64,000 nt of DNA from Paraburkholderia ginsengisoli NBRC 100965 (GTDB lineage Bacteria > Pseudomonadota > Gammaproteobacteria > Burkholderiales > Burkholderiaceae): NCBI RefSeq assembly GCF_000739735.1, contig NZ_BBJF01000009.1, positions 1-64,000 on the forward strand. Reading direction: 5' to 3'. Position numbers and translations under genes: made by a program. Numbering within the stretch: position 1 is the stretch's first letter; each line of letters starts with the position of its first letter. The notes beneath the pieces were generated by a model that saw only the letters and a list, made by a program, of their open reading frames with translations, had not been told where the DNA came from and made no database searches. Positions 34,871 through 42,946 of this stretch are shown piece by piece.

Positions 34871-35054
34871 ATGAACAGCGCCGAGGTCGTCAAACTGATC
34901 CACGCCAATGGTTGGCAGCACGTCCGGATATCGGGCAGCCACCATCATTTTCGGCACGCGGTAAAGCCCGGTCTCGTGACCATCCCCGCATCCGAAAAAG
35001 GAGCTGCCGCCCGGCACCCTGAACAGCATTCTGAAACAGGCGGGGCTGAAATGA
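34871..35054 (+). pseudogene. hicA: hicA toxin, frameshifted
   Basis: Starts as a normal HicA mRNA interferase: MNSAEVVKLIHANGWQHVRI then SGSHHHFRH (with the catalytic-type histidine) and GLVTIP. At the CCCC run 34984-34987 the frame breaks. Removing one C restores PHPKKELPPGTLNSILKQAGLK and a TGA that overlaps the hicB ATG (ATGA), the usual hicAB junction. As it stands, the hicA frame reads on without stop into hicB, giving a 196-residue fusion. GGGAG precedes the ATG. This may be a real mutation, a sequencing error, or slippage on the C run. Confidence 0.85.
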
Positions 35055-35461
35055 AGAACCTGATTTACCCGATCGCAATCGAGCCTGGCGACGAGAAGCA
35101 TGCGTTCGGCGTAGTGGTGCCCGACATCCCGGGTTGCCACGCGGCGGGAGACACGCTGGAGGAAGCCTACGCCAATGCGAAAGAGGCGATCGAAGCGCAT
35201 CTGGAGACGCTGATCGACGAAGGGATGCCGCTGCCCGAACGGGGCACGCTCGACGAGCATCGGCTCAACGCCGACTTCGCGGGCTTCACCTGGGGCATCG
35301 TGACCACGCGCAATATTCCGGCGCTGAAAAAAGCGATCCGCATCAACATCTCGCTGCCCGAAGTGCTGGTGCATGAGATCGACGCTTATGCGCAGGCGCG
35401 CGGCATGTCGCGCTCGGCCTTTCTCGCGCTCGCCGCCGAACATGAAATGGCGAACGCCTGA
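35051..35461 (+). CDS. hicB: HicB antitoxin
   Basis: 136-residue antitoxin: an N-terminal HicB domain (YPIAIEPGD, FGVVVPDIPGCHAAGDTLEEAYANAKEAIEAHLETLIDEG) and a C-terminal ribbon-helix-helix DNA-binding part (IRINISLPEVLVHEIDAYAQARGMSRSAFLALAAEHEM). It normally neutralises HicA and represses the operon. Start at the ATG overlapping the ancestral hicA stop. The region lies between two flagellar blocks. Confidence 0.9.
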   Translation: MKNLIYPIAIEPGDEKHAFGVVVPDIPGCHAAGDTLEEAYANAKEAIEAHLETLIDEGMPLPERGTLDEHRLNADFAGFTWGIVTTRNIPALKKAIRINISLPEVLVHEIDAYAQARGMSRSAFLALAAEHEMANA

Positions 35462-35514
35462 AAAACGAGGTGGGCGCGCAGCGCGCCACCCGTCCAACTT
35501 CACACGGTGCGGCT

Positions 35515-36249
35515 TCAGTTCGCCTCGGCGTTCGCCCAGGCCATTTCCCGCAGCCGCGTGCGCAGGCGCGCCACGGCCTGGCTGTGCAACTGGCACACGC
35601 GCGATTCGCTGACTTCCATCACCGCGCCGATTTCGCGCAGATTCATGCCGCGCTCGTAGTACAGCGACATCAGCAGCTTCTCGCGATCCGGCAAACGGTC
35701 GATCGCCTCCACCAGCGCCGAGCGCAGACTGTCGTCGAGTAGCGCTGACAGCGGATCGGAATGATCCACGCAGTAGCGGTCGAGGAACGGTTCGTCGTCG
35801 GCGGAACGGTCGAAGTCTTCGTAGTAGATCAACTGGCTGCCGTGCAGGTCCTGCAGCATCGACTGATATTCGTCGAGCGGCATTTGCAGGTGCTCGGCAA
35901 TTTCGGTCTCGCTCGCCGAGCGGCCCAGGTTCTGTTCCACCTTGTGCACCGCCGTTTCGACTTCGCGCGAGGTGCGCCGCAAGCTACGCGGCAACCAGTC
36001 GTTGCTGCGCAGCTCGTCGAGCATCGCGCCGCGAATCCGCTGGCTCGCGTAGGTCTCGAACTGCGCGCCCTGATCTTCCTTGTAGCGGCCCGCGGCATCC
36101 AGCAATCCGATCATGCCGGCCTGGATAAGATCGTCGAGATCGACGCTCGCCGGCATCTTGGCGACGAGCTGCAAGCCGAGGCGACGCACGAGCGGTGCGT
36201 ACTTCGTCAGGACTTCGGCTTGGGAAATCTTTCCCTGGGCGTTATACAT
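35515..36249 (-). CDS. fliA: FliA, sigma-28 factor
   Basis: 244-residue flagellar sigma factor with sigma regions 2 (LDDLIQAGMIGLLDAAGRYKEDQGAQFETYASQRIRGAMLDELR), 3 and 4 (LPDREKLLMSLYYERGMNLREIGAVMEVSESRVCQLHSQAVARLR). It directs late gene transcription and is inhibited by FlgM. The start MYNAQGK has GGGGAG in place; a longer in-frame reading extends into flhG and is rejected. Lies 28 bases after flhG in the flhF-flhG-fliA unit. Confidence 0.97.
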   Translation of the reverse strand: MYNAQGKISQAEVLTKYAPLVRRLGLQLVAKMPASVDLDDLIQAGMIGLLDAAGRYKEDQGAQFETYASQRIRGAMLDELRSNDWLPRSLRRTSREVETAVHKVEQNLGRSASETEIAEHLQMPLDEYQSMLQDLHGSQLIYYEDFDRSADDEPFLDRYCVDHSDPLSALLDDSLRSALVEAIDRLPDREKLLMSLYYERGMNLREIGAVMEVSESRVCQLHSQAVARLRTRLREMAWANAEAN

Positions 36250-36277
36250 CGTGCTCCCCTTGTCCTTGTGCCGCCTC

Positions 36278-37147
36278 TCAGGCGTGCTGCGCGGACGGTT
36301 GGTCGGCGTGTTGCGCCGCTGTAACTGTCGCAGGCGCCCGCCTGGGCGTTTGCGACGACATCGCTGGCCGTATCGGCCAGTACTGCAATTCGGCGGCGAG
36401 GTGCCGGAAGTCGCGCGCAGCCGGTGTCGACGGGAATGCATCGACGACACAACGCGACAACTCCAGGGCTCGCGCCATCCGCGCATCGGCGGCAATGCAG
36501 CCGGCATCTTCCAGCGCCACCGTGAGGTAGCGCCCGGCCACGCCGGCCAGGTTGGCGAACGTCGTATGCGCGTCGTTCACGCTTTGCACGTGGTTCGTCA
36601 GCACGCGAAACTGCGCGATCGCGTGCGCGTAGTGCAGACGTTTCATGCACGCGTACGCGTCGGTGATCGCCTGAGCCGACACGCGCGTGACGATCATCAC
36701 GTCATGCGCCTGCCGGGCGAACGGCGACAGGTGGCCTTGCTCGTCGAGCTGCGCGTCGATCAGCACGATGTCGGCGGAGCCGCCGAGCAGCACGTTGAAC
36801 TGCTCGACCGTGTGGCCTTCGCGGTTGTGACGCGACGCGGCCAGCACCGAAAAGCCCAGCGCGTGCCGCGCGACGGCGTCGTCGAGCGTCATCTCGCCGC
36901 GCATCACGGCCGAGAAATTGCCCGCGCCACGCAAGCCGCCGAGCATCGCGCTCACCGATCTGTCGCCGACGCATTCGTCGACCACCAGCACGTCCTTGCC
37001 CTGCTGCGCAAGCGCGGCGGCGAGGTTGACCACCGCGGTCGTGCAGCCGACGCCGAGCGGACCGCCCGTCACCGCGATCACGCGTGCGCCGCTGCGCGCG
37101 AGCAGCCGCCGCAGTCCTTCGGCCTGATCCGAAATGAGCTTATCCAA
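36278..37147 (-). CDS. flhG: FlhG (FleN/MotR-type), flagellar number regulator with altered P-loop
   Basis: 289-residue MinD/ParA-like protein. The N-terminal DQAEGLRRLL (residues 7-16) is the FlhF-activating motif. The nucleotide loop reads GGPLGVGCTT (28-37) where ATP-binding relatives have GGKGGVGKT, so both the signature lysine and the P-loop lysine are replaced. Walker-B-like VLVVDE and VLIDAQ are present. FlhG with FlhF sets flagellar number and site. The TTG at 37147, in the family position (LDKLISDQAEG), has GAGG six bases upstream and overlaps flhF by eight bases; upstream in-frame residues do not match the family. Confidence 0.9.
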   Translation of the reverse strand: MDKLISDQAEGLRRLLARSGARVIAVTGGPLGVGCTTAVVNLAAALAQQGKDVLVVDECVGDRSVSAMLGGLRGAGNFSAVMRGEMTLDDAVARHALGFSVLAASRHNREGHTVEQFNVLLGGSADIVLIDAQLDEQGHLSPFARQAHDVMIVTRVSAQAITDAYACMKRLHYAHAIAQFRVLTNHVQSVNDAHTTFANLAGVAGRYLTVALEDAGCIAADARMARALELSRCVVDAFPSTPAARDFRHLAAELQYWPIRPAMSSQTPRRAPATVTAAQHADQPSAQHA

Positions 37148-39116
37148 AGCGAACCTCGTGCAACTCGGCCGTCGAACGTGCTGACAGCGCGGACAGCAGC
37201 GCCGGAATATCGTCGTCATGCGGCACGAACGGCGAGTTGTCGCGCGGAATGCAGAAGGCGCTCTTGATCAGGAATTTCTTCGTTGCGACGTACAGGTTCT
37301 CCGGCACCTTCTGACCGGTCGACACGTAGTGCACCGGCAGCTTGTAGCGGATCACCGTATCGAGCACGCCGCCCAGGTTGGTGGCTTCGTCGAGCTTGGT
37401 CACGATGCAGCCGGCGAGCGGCTGCTGATCCGGCGCGCGCTGATACGCCTGCACGACTTCGTTGAGGGTGTCGCCGTGACTCGTCGCGTTGAGCAGCAGC
37501 AGGCGTTGCACCGGTTGACCGGCGCGGCACAGCATCGCGATCTGGTCGGACACGAGGCGGTCGCGCTGGCTCATGCCGATCGTGTCGATCAGCACGATGT
37601 GCTTGTTGCGCAGCTCGGAGAGCGCGAGTTGCAGGTCGGCGCCGTCCTTCACCGCGTGCACCGACACGCCGAGAATCTTGCCGAAGATGCGCAGTTGTTC
37701 GTGACCGCCGATCCGGTAGCTGTCGGTGGTGAGGAGCGCCACCTTGCTCGCGCCAAAGCGCATCACGCAGCGCGCGGCGAGCTTCGCGGTGGTGGTCGTC
37801 TTGCCGACGCCGGTCGGGCCCATCAGCGCGAACACGCCGCCGCGCTCCATCAGCGCGTCCTCGTCTTCCATCACCGGCAGGTTCGATTCGAGGACCGTGC
37901 GCACCCACTCCATGCCGCCGTCCATCGTCTCGACTTCGTCGGGCAGGTTGTCGACCATCATCTGCACGAGTTGCGCGGAAAAGCCCGCGGCGAACAGGTG
38001 CTTGGTGAGCGCGGCGCGCGCCGGGTTGCGACGCTGACGCTCGCCCCATAGCAGACCGGCGAAGTGTTCTTCCATCATCCCGCGCATCGACGACAGTTCG
38101 TTCATCACGGTGTCGTTGACGACCTGCTCCATGCGCGCCTTGATCGCTTCGGCGACGGCCGCCGGCGTGCGCGTTTCGTCGCCGGCAGGCAGCGTCGGTG
38201 CGAGCTTCTGCGCGCTGCGGCGCGCGGCAACTTGCGCGGCTTCGCGGGCCCAGCCGGGCGTTTCGGTCACGGGTGCGGGTGCGGCAGCGGCCGGCTGCGC
38301 GGCGGGCGTGTCGATTTCGACAGCGGCGCCCAGTCCCTTCGCGGCGGCGGCGGCCGGCGTCATCGGCGTGGGGCGCGCGCTGTACTCGCCTTGCTGTTGC
38401 TGCTGTTCGGCGGCGATGCGACGCGCATGGTCGATCAGCCAGGGATTCGATTCGGCCATCGTGCGCGGCGCGGGGGTCTCGGCGGTCTTCGGCGCGGCGG
38501 ACGTGACCGGCACGCCAGCGGCTTTGAGCAGATCGGCACGCATGTCTTCGGTCAGACGCGCGGCCGCCGCGCGGGCGCTCGGTCCGGCGGGCAGCGGCTG
38601 CGCAACAGCCTGGCCGATGAGCGCAGCGGGGTCCGCGACGGCGCCGGGCAATGCCGTCGTCGGAGCGGGCGCTGCTGCGCTTGCCTGGGACACTGCTTTC
38701 GGCGCTGCGGCTTTCGGCGCGACCGGCAGCGACAACGCTTCGCTCACAGGCAGACTCGCCGCCGCACTTGGGGCCATCGTTTCGGCACCGGCTTCTGGGC
38801 TCGCGCCGAATACCGACGAAAACACATCGGGCATGCCGCTCGCATACGGATTCGCCGGCATGGTCGGCAGTGCGCGCGGTGCGGCGGGCGGCGGTAGTCC
38901 AGCGGCTGAACTCGTCGGCGCAGCGAATGCCGCAGCCGCGCCTTCGCGAGCCTTCGGCGTGATCGCTGCGAGGTCGCTATCGGCCAGTGCGACGATCTCG
39001 ACGCTGCCGTCGCCCAGCGTGCGGTTGGACAACACGACCGCGTCCGGGCCGAGGGCTTCACGCACGAGGCGCAGCGCATCGCGACTGTTGGCACCGACAA
39101 ATTTACGAATGTTCAA
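37140..39116 (-). CDS. flhF: FlhF, SRP-type GTPase for flagellar placement
   Basis: 658-residue FlhF. The N-terminal B domain starts NIRKFVGANSRDALRLVREALGPDAVVLSNR. A very long Ala/Pro-rich linker (about 60-320) replaces the short one of other species. The NG GTPase domain has GPTGVGKTTTTAKLA with lysine 439, DTIGMSQRD and TKLDEATNLGG. FlhF recruits the first basal-body proteins to the correct site. The start is TTG preceded by a G-rich run; no alternative ATG fits the family N terminus. Confidence 0.95.
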   Translation of the reverse strand: MNIRKFVGANSRDALRLVREALGPDAVVLSNRTLGDGSVEIVALADSDLAAITPKAREGAAAAFAAPTSSAAGLPPPAAPRALPTMPANPYASGMPDVFSSVFGASPEAGAETMAPSAAASLPVSEALSLPVAPKAAAPKAVSQASAAAPAPTTALPGAVADPAALIGQAVAQPLPAGPSARAAAARLTEDMRADLLKAAGVPVTSAAPKTAETPAPRTMAESNPWLIDHARRIAAEQQQQQGEYSARPTPMTPAAAAAKGLGAAVEIDTPAAQPAAAAPAPVTETPGWAREAAQVAARRSAQKLAPTLPAGDETRTPAAVAEAIKARMEQVVNDTVMNELSSMRGMMEEHFAGLLWGERQRRNPARAALTKHLFAAGFSAQLVQMMVDNLPDEVETMDGGMEWVRTVLESNLPVMEDEDALMERGGVFALMGPTGVGKTTTTAKLAARCVMRFGASKVALLTTDSYRIGGHEQLRIFGKILGVSVHAVKDGADLQLALSELRNKHIVLIDTIGMSQRDRLVSDQIAMLCRAGQPVQRLLLLNATSHGDTLNEVVQAYQRAPDQQPLAGCIVTKLDEATNLGGVLDTVIRYKLPVHYVSTGQKVPENLYVATKKFLIKSAFCIPRDNSPFVPHDDDIPALLSALSARSTAELHEVRFG

Positions 39117-39452
39117 GCTGGACCCCCAATGAGGTATACGGACTGACGGACCGGCAACACACCGCTTCCCATTGAGATCAATTATTGCGAAAGCCGTCGA
39201 GTGACGATCGATGGATAAAGACCGTTAAAGGTAGGCAATTCGCGCGATGGAGATGCCGCCGTTGCGGCGCGCACGCGGGTTTGAAACGGGACATCGGGCG
39301 GCGCCGCGCGACGCTCGCGGGGCAAGCACAGGTATGCCTCGGAGCACGCCCGAACACATCAGGTAAGGCGCGGAAATGAAAACCGGCGCCCGAAGGCGCC
39401 GGCAAAGAGACTGCGTATTTATGCTTGTTCTTATCCGGTTGCGCGCGGCGCG
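39117..39452. other. flhA-flhF intergenic region
   Basis: 336 bases between flhA and flhF. It has a flhA terminator (39383-39402) and then 266 bases without a recognisable gene, so flhF-flhG-fliA probably has its own promoter here. No clear promoter hexamers were picked out. Confidence 0.6.
39376..39402 (-). terminator. Terminator after flhA
   Basis: On the minus strand CCGGCGCC, loop TTCG, GGCGCCGG followed by TTTTCATTT. It lies 50 bases after the flhA stop, separating flhBA from flhFG-fliA. Confidence 0.8.
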
Positions 39453-41555
39453 CTAGCCATGCGCGCCGATCAGATTCACCACTTTGACATTGCGCGTGTC
39501 GGGCACCTCCGCATACGAGAGCACCTTCAGCTGCGGCAGACTGCGGCGCAGGAAGCGCGCGAGCATCGGCCGCAACGCGTGCTGCACCAGCAACACCGGC
39601 GCAAAGCCGAGATTCTGCTGACGCGTCATCGCCTTCTGCGTTTCGTTGAGCAGCGTATTCGCGAGCCCCGGTTCGAGTCCCGGATTCGCGCCCGTCGACA
39701 GCGCCTGCGACAACACCCGCTCCAGATTCGAATCGAGGCCCATCACCTGCATGTCGCCGGTGCCGGGGAACCACTGCTGCGTGATCGCGCGACCCAGCGC
39801 GAGGCGCACGGCGGCGGTGAGATCGTGCGCGTCGCCGATCTTCGATGCATGTTCGGACAGCGATTCGAGAATCGTGCGCAGATCGCGGATCGGCACGCCT
39901 TCTTCCAGCAGGTTTTGCAGCACCTTTTGCAGCGTGGTGAGCGGCAGCGTCTTCGGCACCAGATCGTCGACCAGCGACGGCGTGTCCTTCTGCATCCGTT
40001 CGAGCAGCGCCTGCACTTCACGGCGGCCGAGCAGTTCCGACGCGTGCGTCACCACCAGGTGATTCAGGTGCGTCGCCACCACGGTGCTCGAATCGACCAC
40101 GGTGTAGCCATATACCTGCGCCTGTTCGCGCAGATTCGTATCGATCCAGATGGCGGGCAGGCCGAACGCCGGGTCTTGCGTCGGCGTGCCCGGCAGCGCG
40201 GCGGAAACCTGGCCGGGGTTGATCGCCAGCCATTGCCCCGGAAACGCTTCGCCGACACCCACTTCGACGCCCTTCAACGCGATGCGATAACCGTTCGGCC
40301 GCAGTTCGAGGTTGTCGCGAATATGGATGACCGGCGGCAGAAAGCCGATTTCCTGCGCGAACTTCTTGCGGATGCTCTTGATCCGCTTGAGCAGTTCGCC
40401 GTCCGAGTTCTTGTCGACGAGCGGGATCAGCCGGTAGCCGACTTCGAGGCCGAGCGTGTCGATCATCGTCACGTCGTCCCAGCTTGCTTCGGAGTTTTCG
40501 ACCGGGGCTAGCGCAGCCGGCGCGACATCGACGAGCGCCGTGCTGGTCTTGCGATCTTCGGCGCGCTTTTTCATCGTGCGGCCGAGCTGGATCAGGCCGC
40601 CGCCCAGCAGCAGAAACGCGAAGTGCGGCATGCCCGGGATCATCCCCATCAGCACGAGAATGCAGCCGGTGATCATCAGCACGCGCGGATTCGTGAACAG
40701 CTGGCCGGTGAGCTGCGTGCCGATGTCTTCGTTGGTCGCGACGCGCGACACGATCACGCCGGCGGCCGTCGAAATCACCAGCGACGGGATCTGCGCGACG
40801 AGGCCGTCGCCGATCGTCAGCAGCGTGTAGTTCTTGCCCGCCGCGGCGAAACTCATGTCGTGCTGGACCATCCCGACGATCAGCCCGCCGACGATGTTGA
40901 TCACCATGATCAGCAGACCGGCGATTGCATCGCCGCGCACGAACTTGCTCGCGCCGTCCATCGAGCCGTAGAACTCGGCTTCCTGCGAGACCTCCGACCG
41001 GCGCTTTCTCGCCTGCTCTTCGTTGATGAGACCGGCGTTCAGATCGGCGTCGATTGCCATCTGCTTGCCGGGCATCGCGTCGAGCGTGAAGCGCGCGGAC
41101 ACTTCCGCGATCCGCCCGGCGCCCTTCGTGATCACCATGAAGTTGATCACCATCAAAATGATGAAGACGACGATACCGACCGCGAAGTTGCCGCCCACGA
41201 GGAAGTGGCCGAACGACTCGATCACCTGGCCGGCCGCGTCCGGGCCGGTGTGGCCTTCGAGCAGCACGACGCGCGTCGACGCGACGTTCAGCGACAGGCG
41301 CAGCAGCGTCGAGAACAGGAGCACGCTCGGGAACGCGGCGAAATCGAGCGGCTTCATCGTGTACATGCTGACGAGCAGCACCATCACCGAGAGCGCGATG
41401 TTGAACGTGAACAGCAGATCCAGCAGGAACGGCGGCAACGGCAGAATCATCATGCCGAGGATCATGCAGATCAGCACCGGCCCGGCGAGGGCGCGCAAAT
41501 TGGTGCTGCTCAAGGCCTCCGGCCGTCGGGCGAGGAAACCGGCGCGAGCGTTCAT
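39453..41555 (-). CDS. flhA: FlhA, export gate protein
   Basis: 700-residue FHIPEP-family gate. Eight transmembrane helices occupy about residues 20-330, with RLSLNVASTRVVL and the FHIPEP cytoplasmic loop (VITKGAGRIAEVSARFTLDAMPGKQMAIDADLNAGLINEEQARKRR). A large cytoplasmic nonameric ring domain (about 350-690) binds chaperone-substrate complexes. Its ATG overlaps the flhB stop (ATGA). Confidence 0.98.
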   Translation of the reverse strand: MNARAGFLARRPEALSSTNLRALAGPVLICMILGMMILPLPPFLLDLLFTFNIALSVMVLLVSMYTMKPLDFAAFPSVLLFSTLLRLSLNVASTRVVLLEGHTGPDAAGQVIESFGHFLVGGNFAVGIVVFIILMVINFMVITKGAGRIAEVSARFTLDAMPGKQMAIDADLNAGLINEEQARKRRSEVSQEAEFYGSMDGASKFVRGDAIAGLLIMVINIVGGLIVGMVQHDMSFAAAGKNYTLLTIGDGLVAQIPSLVISTAAGVIVSRVATNEDIGTQLTGQLFTNPRVLMITGCILVLMGMIPGMPHFAFLLLGGGLIQLGRTMKKRAEDRKTSTALVDVAPAALAPVENSEASWDDVTMIDTLGLEVGYRLIPLVDKNSDGELLKRIKSIRKKFAQEIGFLPPVIHIRDNLELRPNGYRIALKGVEVGVGEAFPGQWLAINPGQVSAALPGTPTQDPAFGLPAIWIDTNLREQAQVYGYTVVDSSTVVATHLNHLVVTHASELLGRREVQALLERMQKDTPSLVDDLVPKTLPLTTLQKVLQNLLEEGVPIRDLRTILESLSEHASKIGDAHDLTAAVRLALGRAITQQWFPGTGDMQVMGLDSNLERVLSQALSTGANPGLEPGLANTLLNETQKAMTRQQNLGFAPVLLVQHALRPMLARFLRRSLPQLKVLSYAEVPDTRNVKVVNLIGAHG

Positions 41556-42763
41556 GCGGAGGCTCCTGAAGCGTCGTCGTTAGCGGGGTTTAAGGTGTCG
41601 GCGGCTTCCTGATCGGCTTCGTCGTCCGATACACCGCCTTTGTCGAGGTCCGCCGGCACGTCGAGTCCGGTCGGCGCGACCGGCACGGCGCCGCCTTCGG
41701 TTTTGAAGCGCCGCAACTGATACACCCACGCGAGCACCTCGGCCACCGCGCCATACAGCGGGCCCGGAATCTCTCGGTTCAGATCGACGTTGTGATACAG
41801 CGCACGCGCGAGCGGCGGCGCTTCGAGCAACGGCACGTTGTTTTCGGCGGCGATTTCGCGAATCCGCGCGGCGACCAGGTTCACACCCTTGGCGACCACC
41901 TTGGGCGCGCGCATCTCGCCGTCGGCGTATTGCAGCGCGACCGCGAAGTGCGTCGGGTTGGTCACCACGACGTCGGCCTTCGGCACCTGCGCCATCATCC
42001 GGCGACGCGCAATCGCGCGCTGCTGCTGACGAATCTTGCCCTTGATGTGCGGGTCGCCTTCGCTTTCGCGATGCTCGCGCTTCACTTCTTCCTTCGACAT
42101 GCGCAGCTTCTTGTGGAACTGCCAGAGCTGATACGGGACGTCGAGCGCGGCCACCGCGAACATGCCGGCTACGGTCATCCCGCAGCACACGGCGATCAGA
42201 TGCACGGAGTTGGCGAGCGCGATGTGCAACGGCTGGGTCGCGAGTGCGAGAATTTCTTCACGGCGATTCCAGATCGCCGTGCCGCCGATGATCCCCACCA
42301 CCAGCGTCTTCACGAGCGACATGCCGAGCTGGATCGGTCCGTTGATCGAGAACATCCGGCCGAAGCCTTCAATCGGATTGAGGCGGCTGAACTTCGGTTC
42401 GAGCCCCTTCGCCGACAGTTGCCAGCCGCCCAGCGCCATCGGCGCGAGCAACGCGGCGAGGCCGGTGAAGGCGAGAATCGGCATGAGCGCATAGAAGCCT
42501 TCGCGGCTCGCGGCCCCCGCGCCGATCAGCATGCGGCTGGTTTCGAAACTGCTGGCGTGGTCGAACGTGAGCGACGCGCGCAGCATGTTCTGCAAATGCT
42601 CGCCGATGCTGCCGGACATCCCCCACACGCCGTAGAACCCCGCTGCCAGCAAGGCGAACGTCGACAGCTCCCGCGAACGCGCGATCTGCCCTTCCTCGCG
42701 CGCCTTCTGCAGGCGCCGGGGAGTGGCTGATTCGGTTTTTTCGAGGTCGCTGTCCTCTGCCAC
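41552..42763 (-). CDS. flhB: FlhB, export gate/specificity switch protein
   Basis: 403-residue gate protein: N-terminal SATPRRLQKAREEGQIARSRE, four transmembrane helices (about 30-215), a cytoplasmic linker rich in basic residues, and the autocleavage site NPTH near residue 269. The C-terminal subdomain is followed by an acidic Ala-rich tail of about 50 residues. Cleavage at N/P allows the switch from hook to filament substrates signalled by FliK. A separate FlhB-C-like gene lies at 3197-3562. Confidence 0.97.
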   Translation of the reverse strand: MAEDSDLEKTESATPRRLQKAREEGQIARSRELSTFALLAAGFYGVWGMSGSIGEHLQNMLRASLTFDHASSFETSRMLIGAGAASREGFYALMPILAFTGLAALLAPMALGGWQLSAKGLEPKFSRLNPIEGFGRMFSINGPIQLGMSLVKTLVVGIIGGTAIWNRREEILALATQPLHIALANSVHLIAVCCGMTVAGMFAVAALDVPYQLWQFHKKLRMSKEEVKREHRESEGDPHIKGKIRQQQRAIARRRMMAQVPKADVVVTNPTHFAVALQYADGEMRAPKVVAKGVNLVAARIREIAAENNVPLLEAPPLARALYHNVDLNREIPGPLYGAVAEVLAWVYQLRRFKTEGGAVPVAPTGLDVPADLDKGGVSDDEADQEAADTLNPANDDASGASA

Positions 42764-42856
42764 AAAGCTCTCCAGTCGGCCGAGGCACGGCGCCTCTTTC
42801 CAGTGAGAGCGATTATTCCCGCTCGACGCAAGCAGCGATCAGCGGATAAGCGCGGA

Positions 42857-42873
42857 GAAAGGGGGGTATTTCG
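42857..42873. promoter_or_regulatory. Candidate class II flagellar operator, flhB
   Basis: The plus strand reads GAAAGGGGGGTATTTCG; the flhB strand reads CGAAATACCCCCCTTTC. The same AATA plus C-tract plus TTTC order occurs before fliE, fliL and flgB. It lies 94 bases before flhB. Confidence 0.4.
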
Positions 42874-42884
42874 ACGGATGAAGC

Positions 42885-42915
42885 GGACGTCCGCGCGTGT
42901 CTTGCGCGGGCGTCC
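42885..42915 (-). terminator. Hairpin after the DUF3443-type gene
   Basis: GGACGTCCGCGC and GCGCGGGCGTCC around a seven-base loop form a twelve-base-pair stem with one G-U pair, 31 bases beyond the stop codon on the minus strand. There is no T run, so termination strength is uncertain. Confidence 0.4.
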
Positions 42916-42946
42916 GGGCTGGCTTTGGTTTGAACGACGGCGCGCG

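Noticed and set aside
35515..36507. Longer FliA with an extra 86 N-terminal residues
   Set aside because: The extension lies in flhG sequence; MYNAQGK with GGGGAG upstream matches the family.
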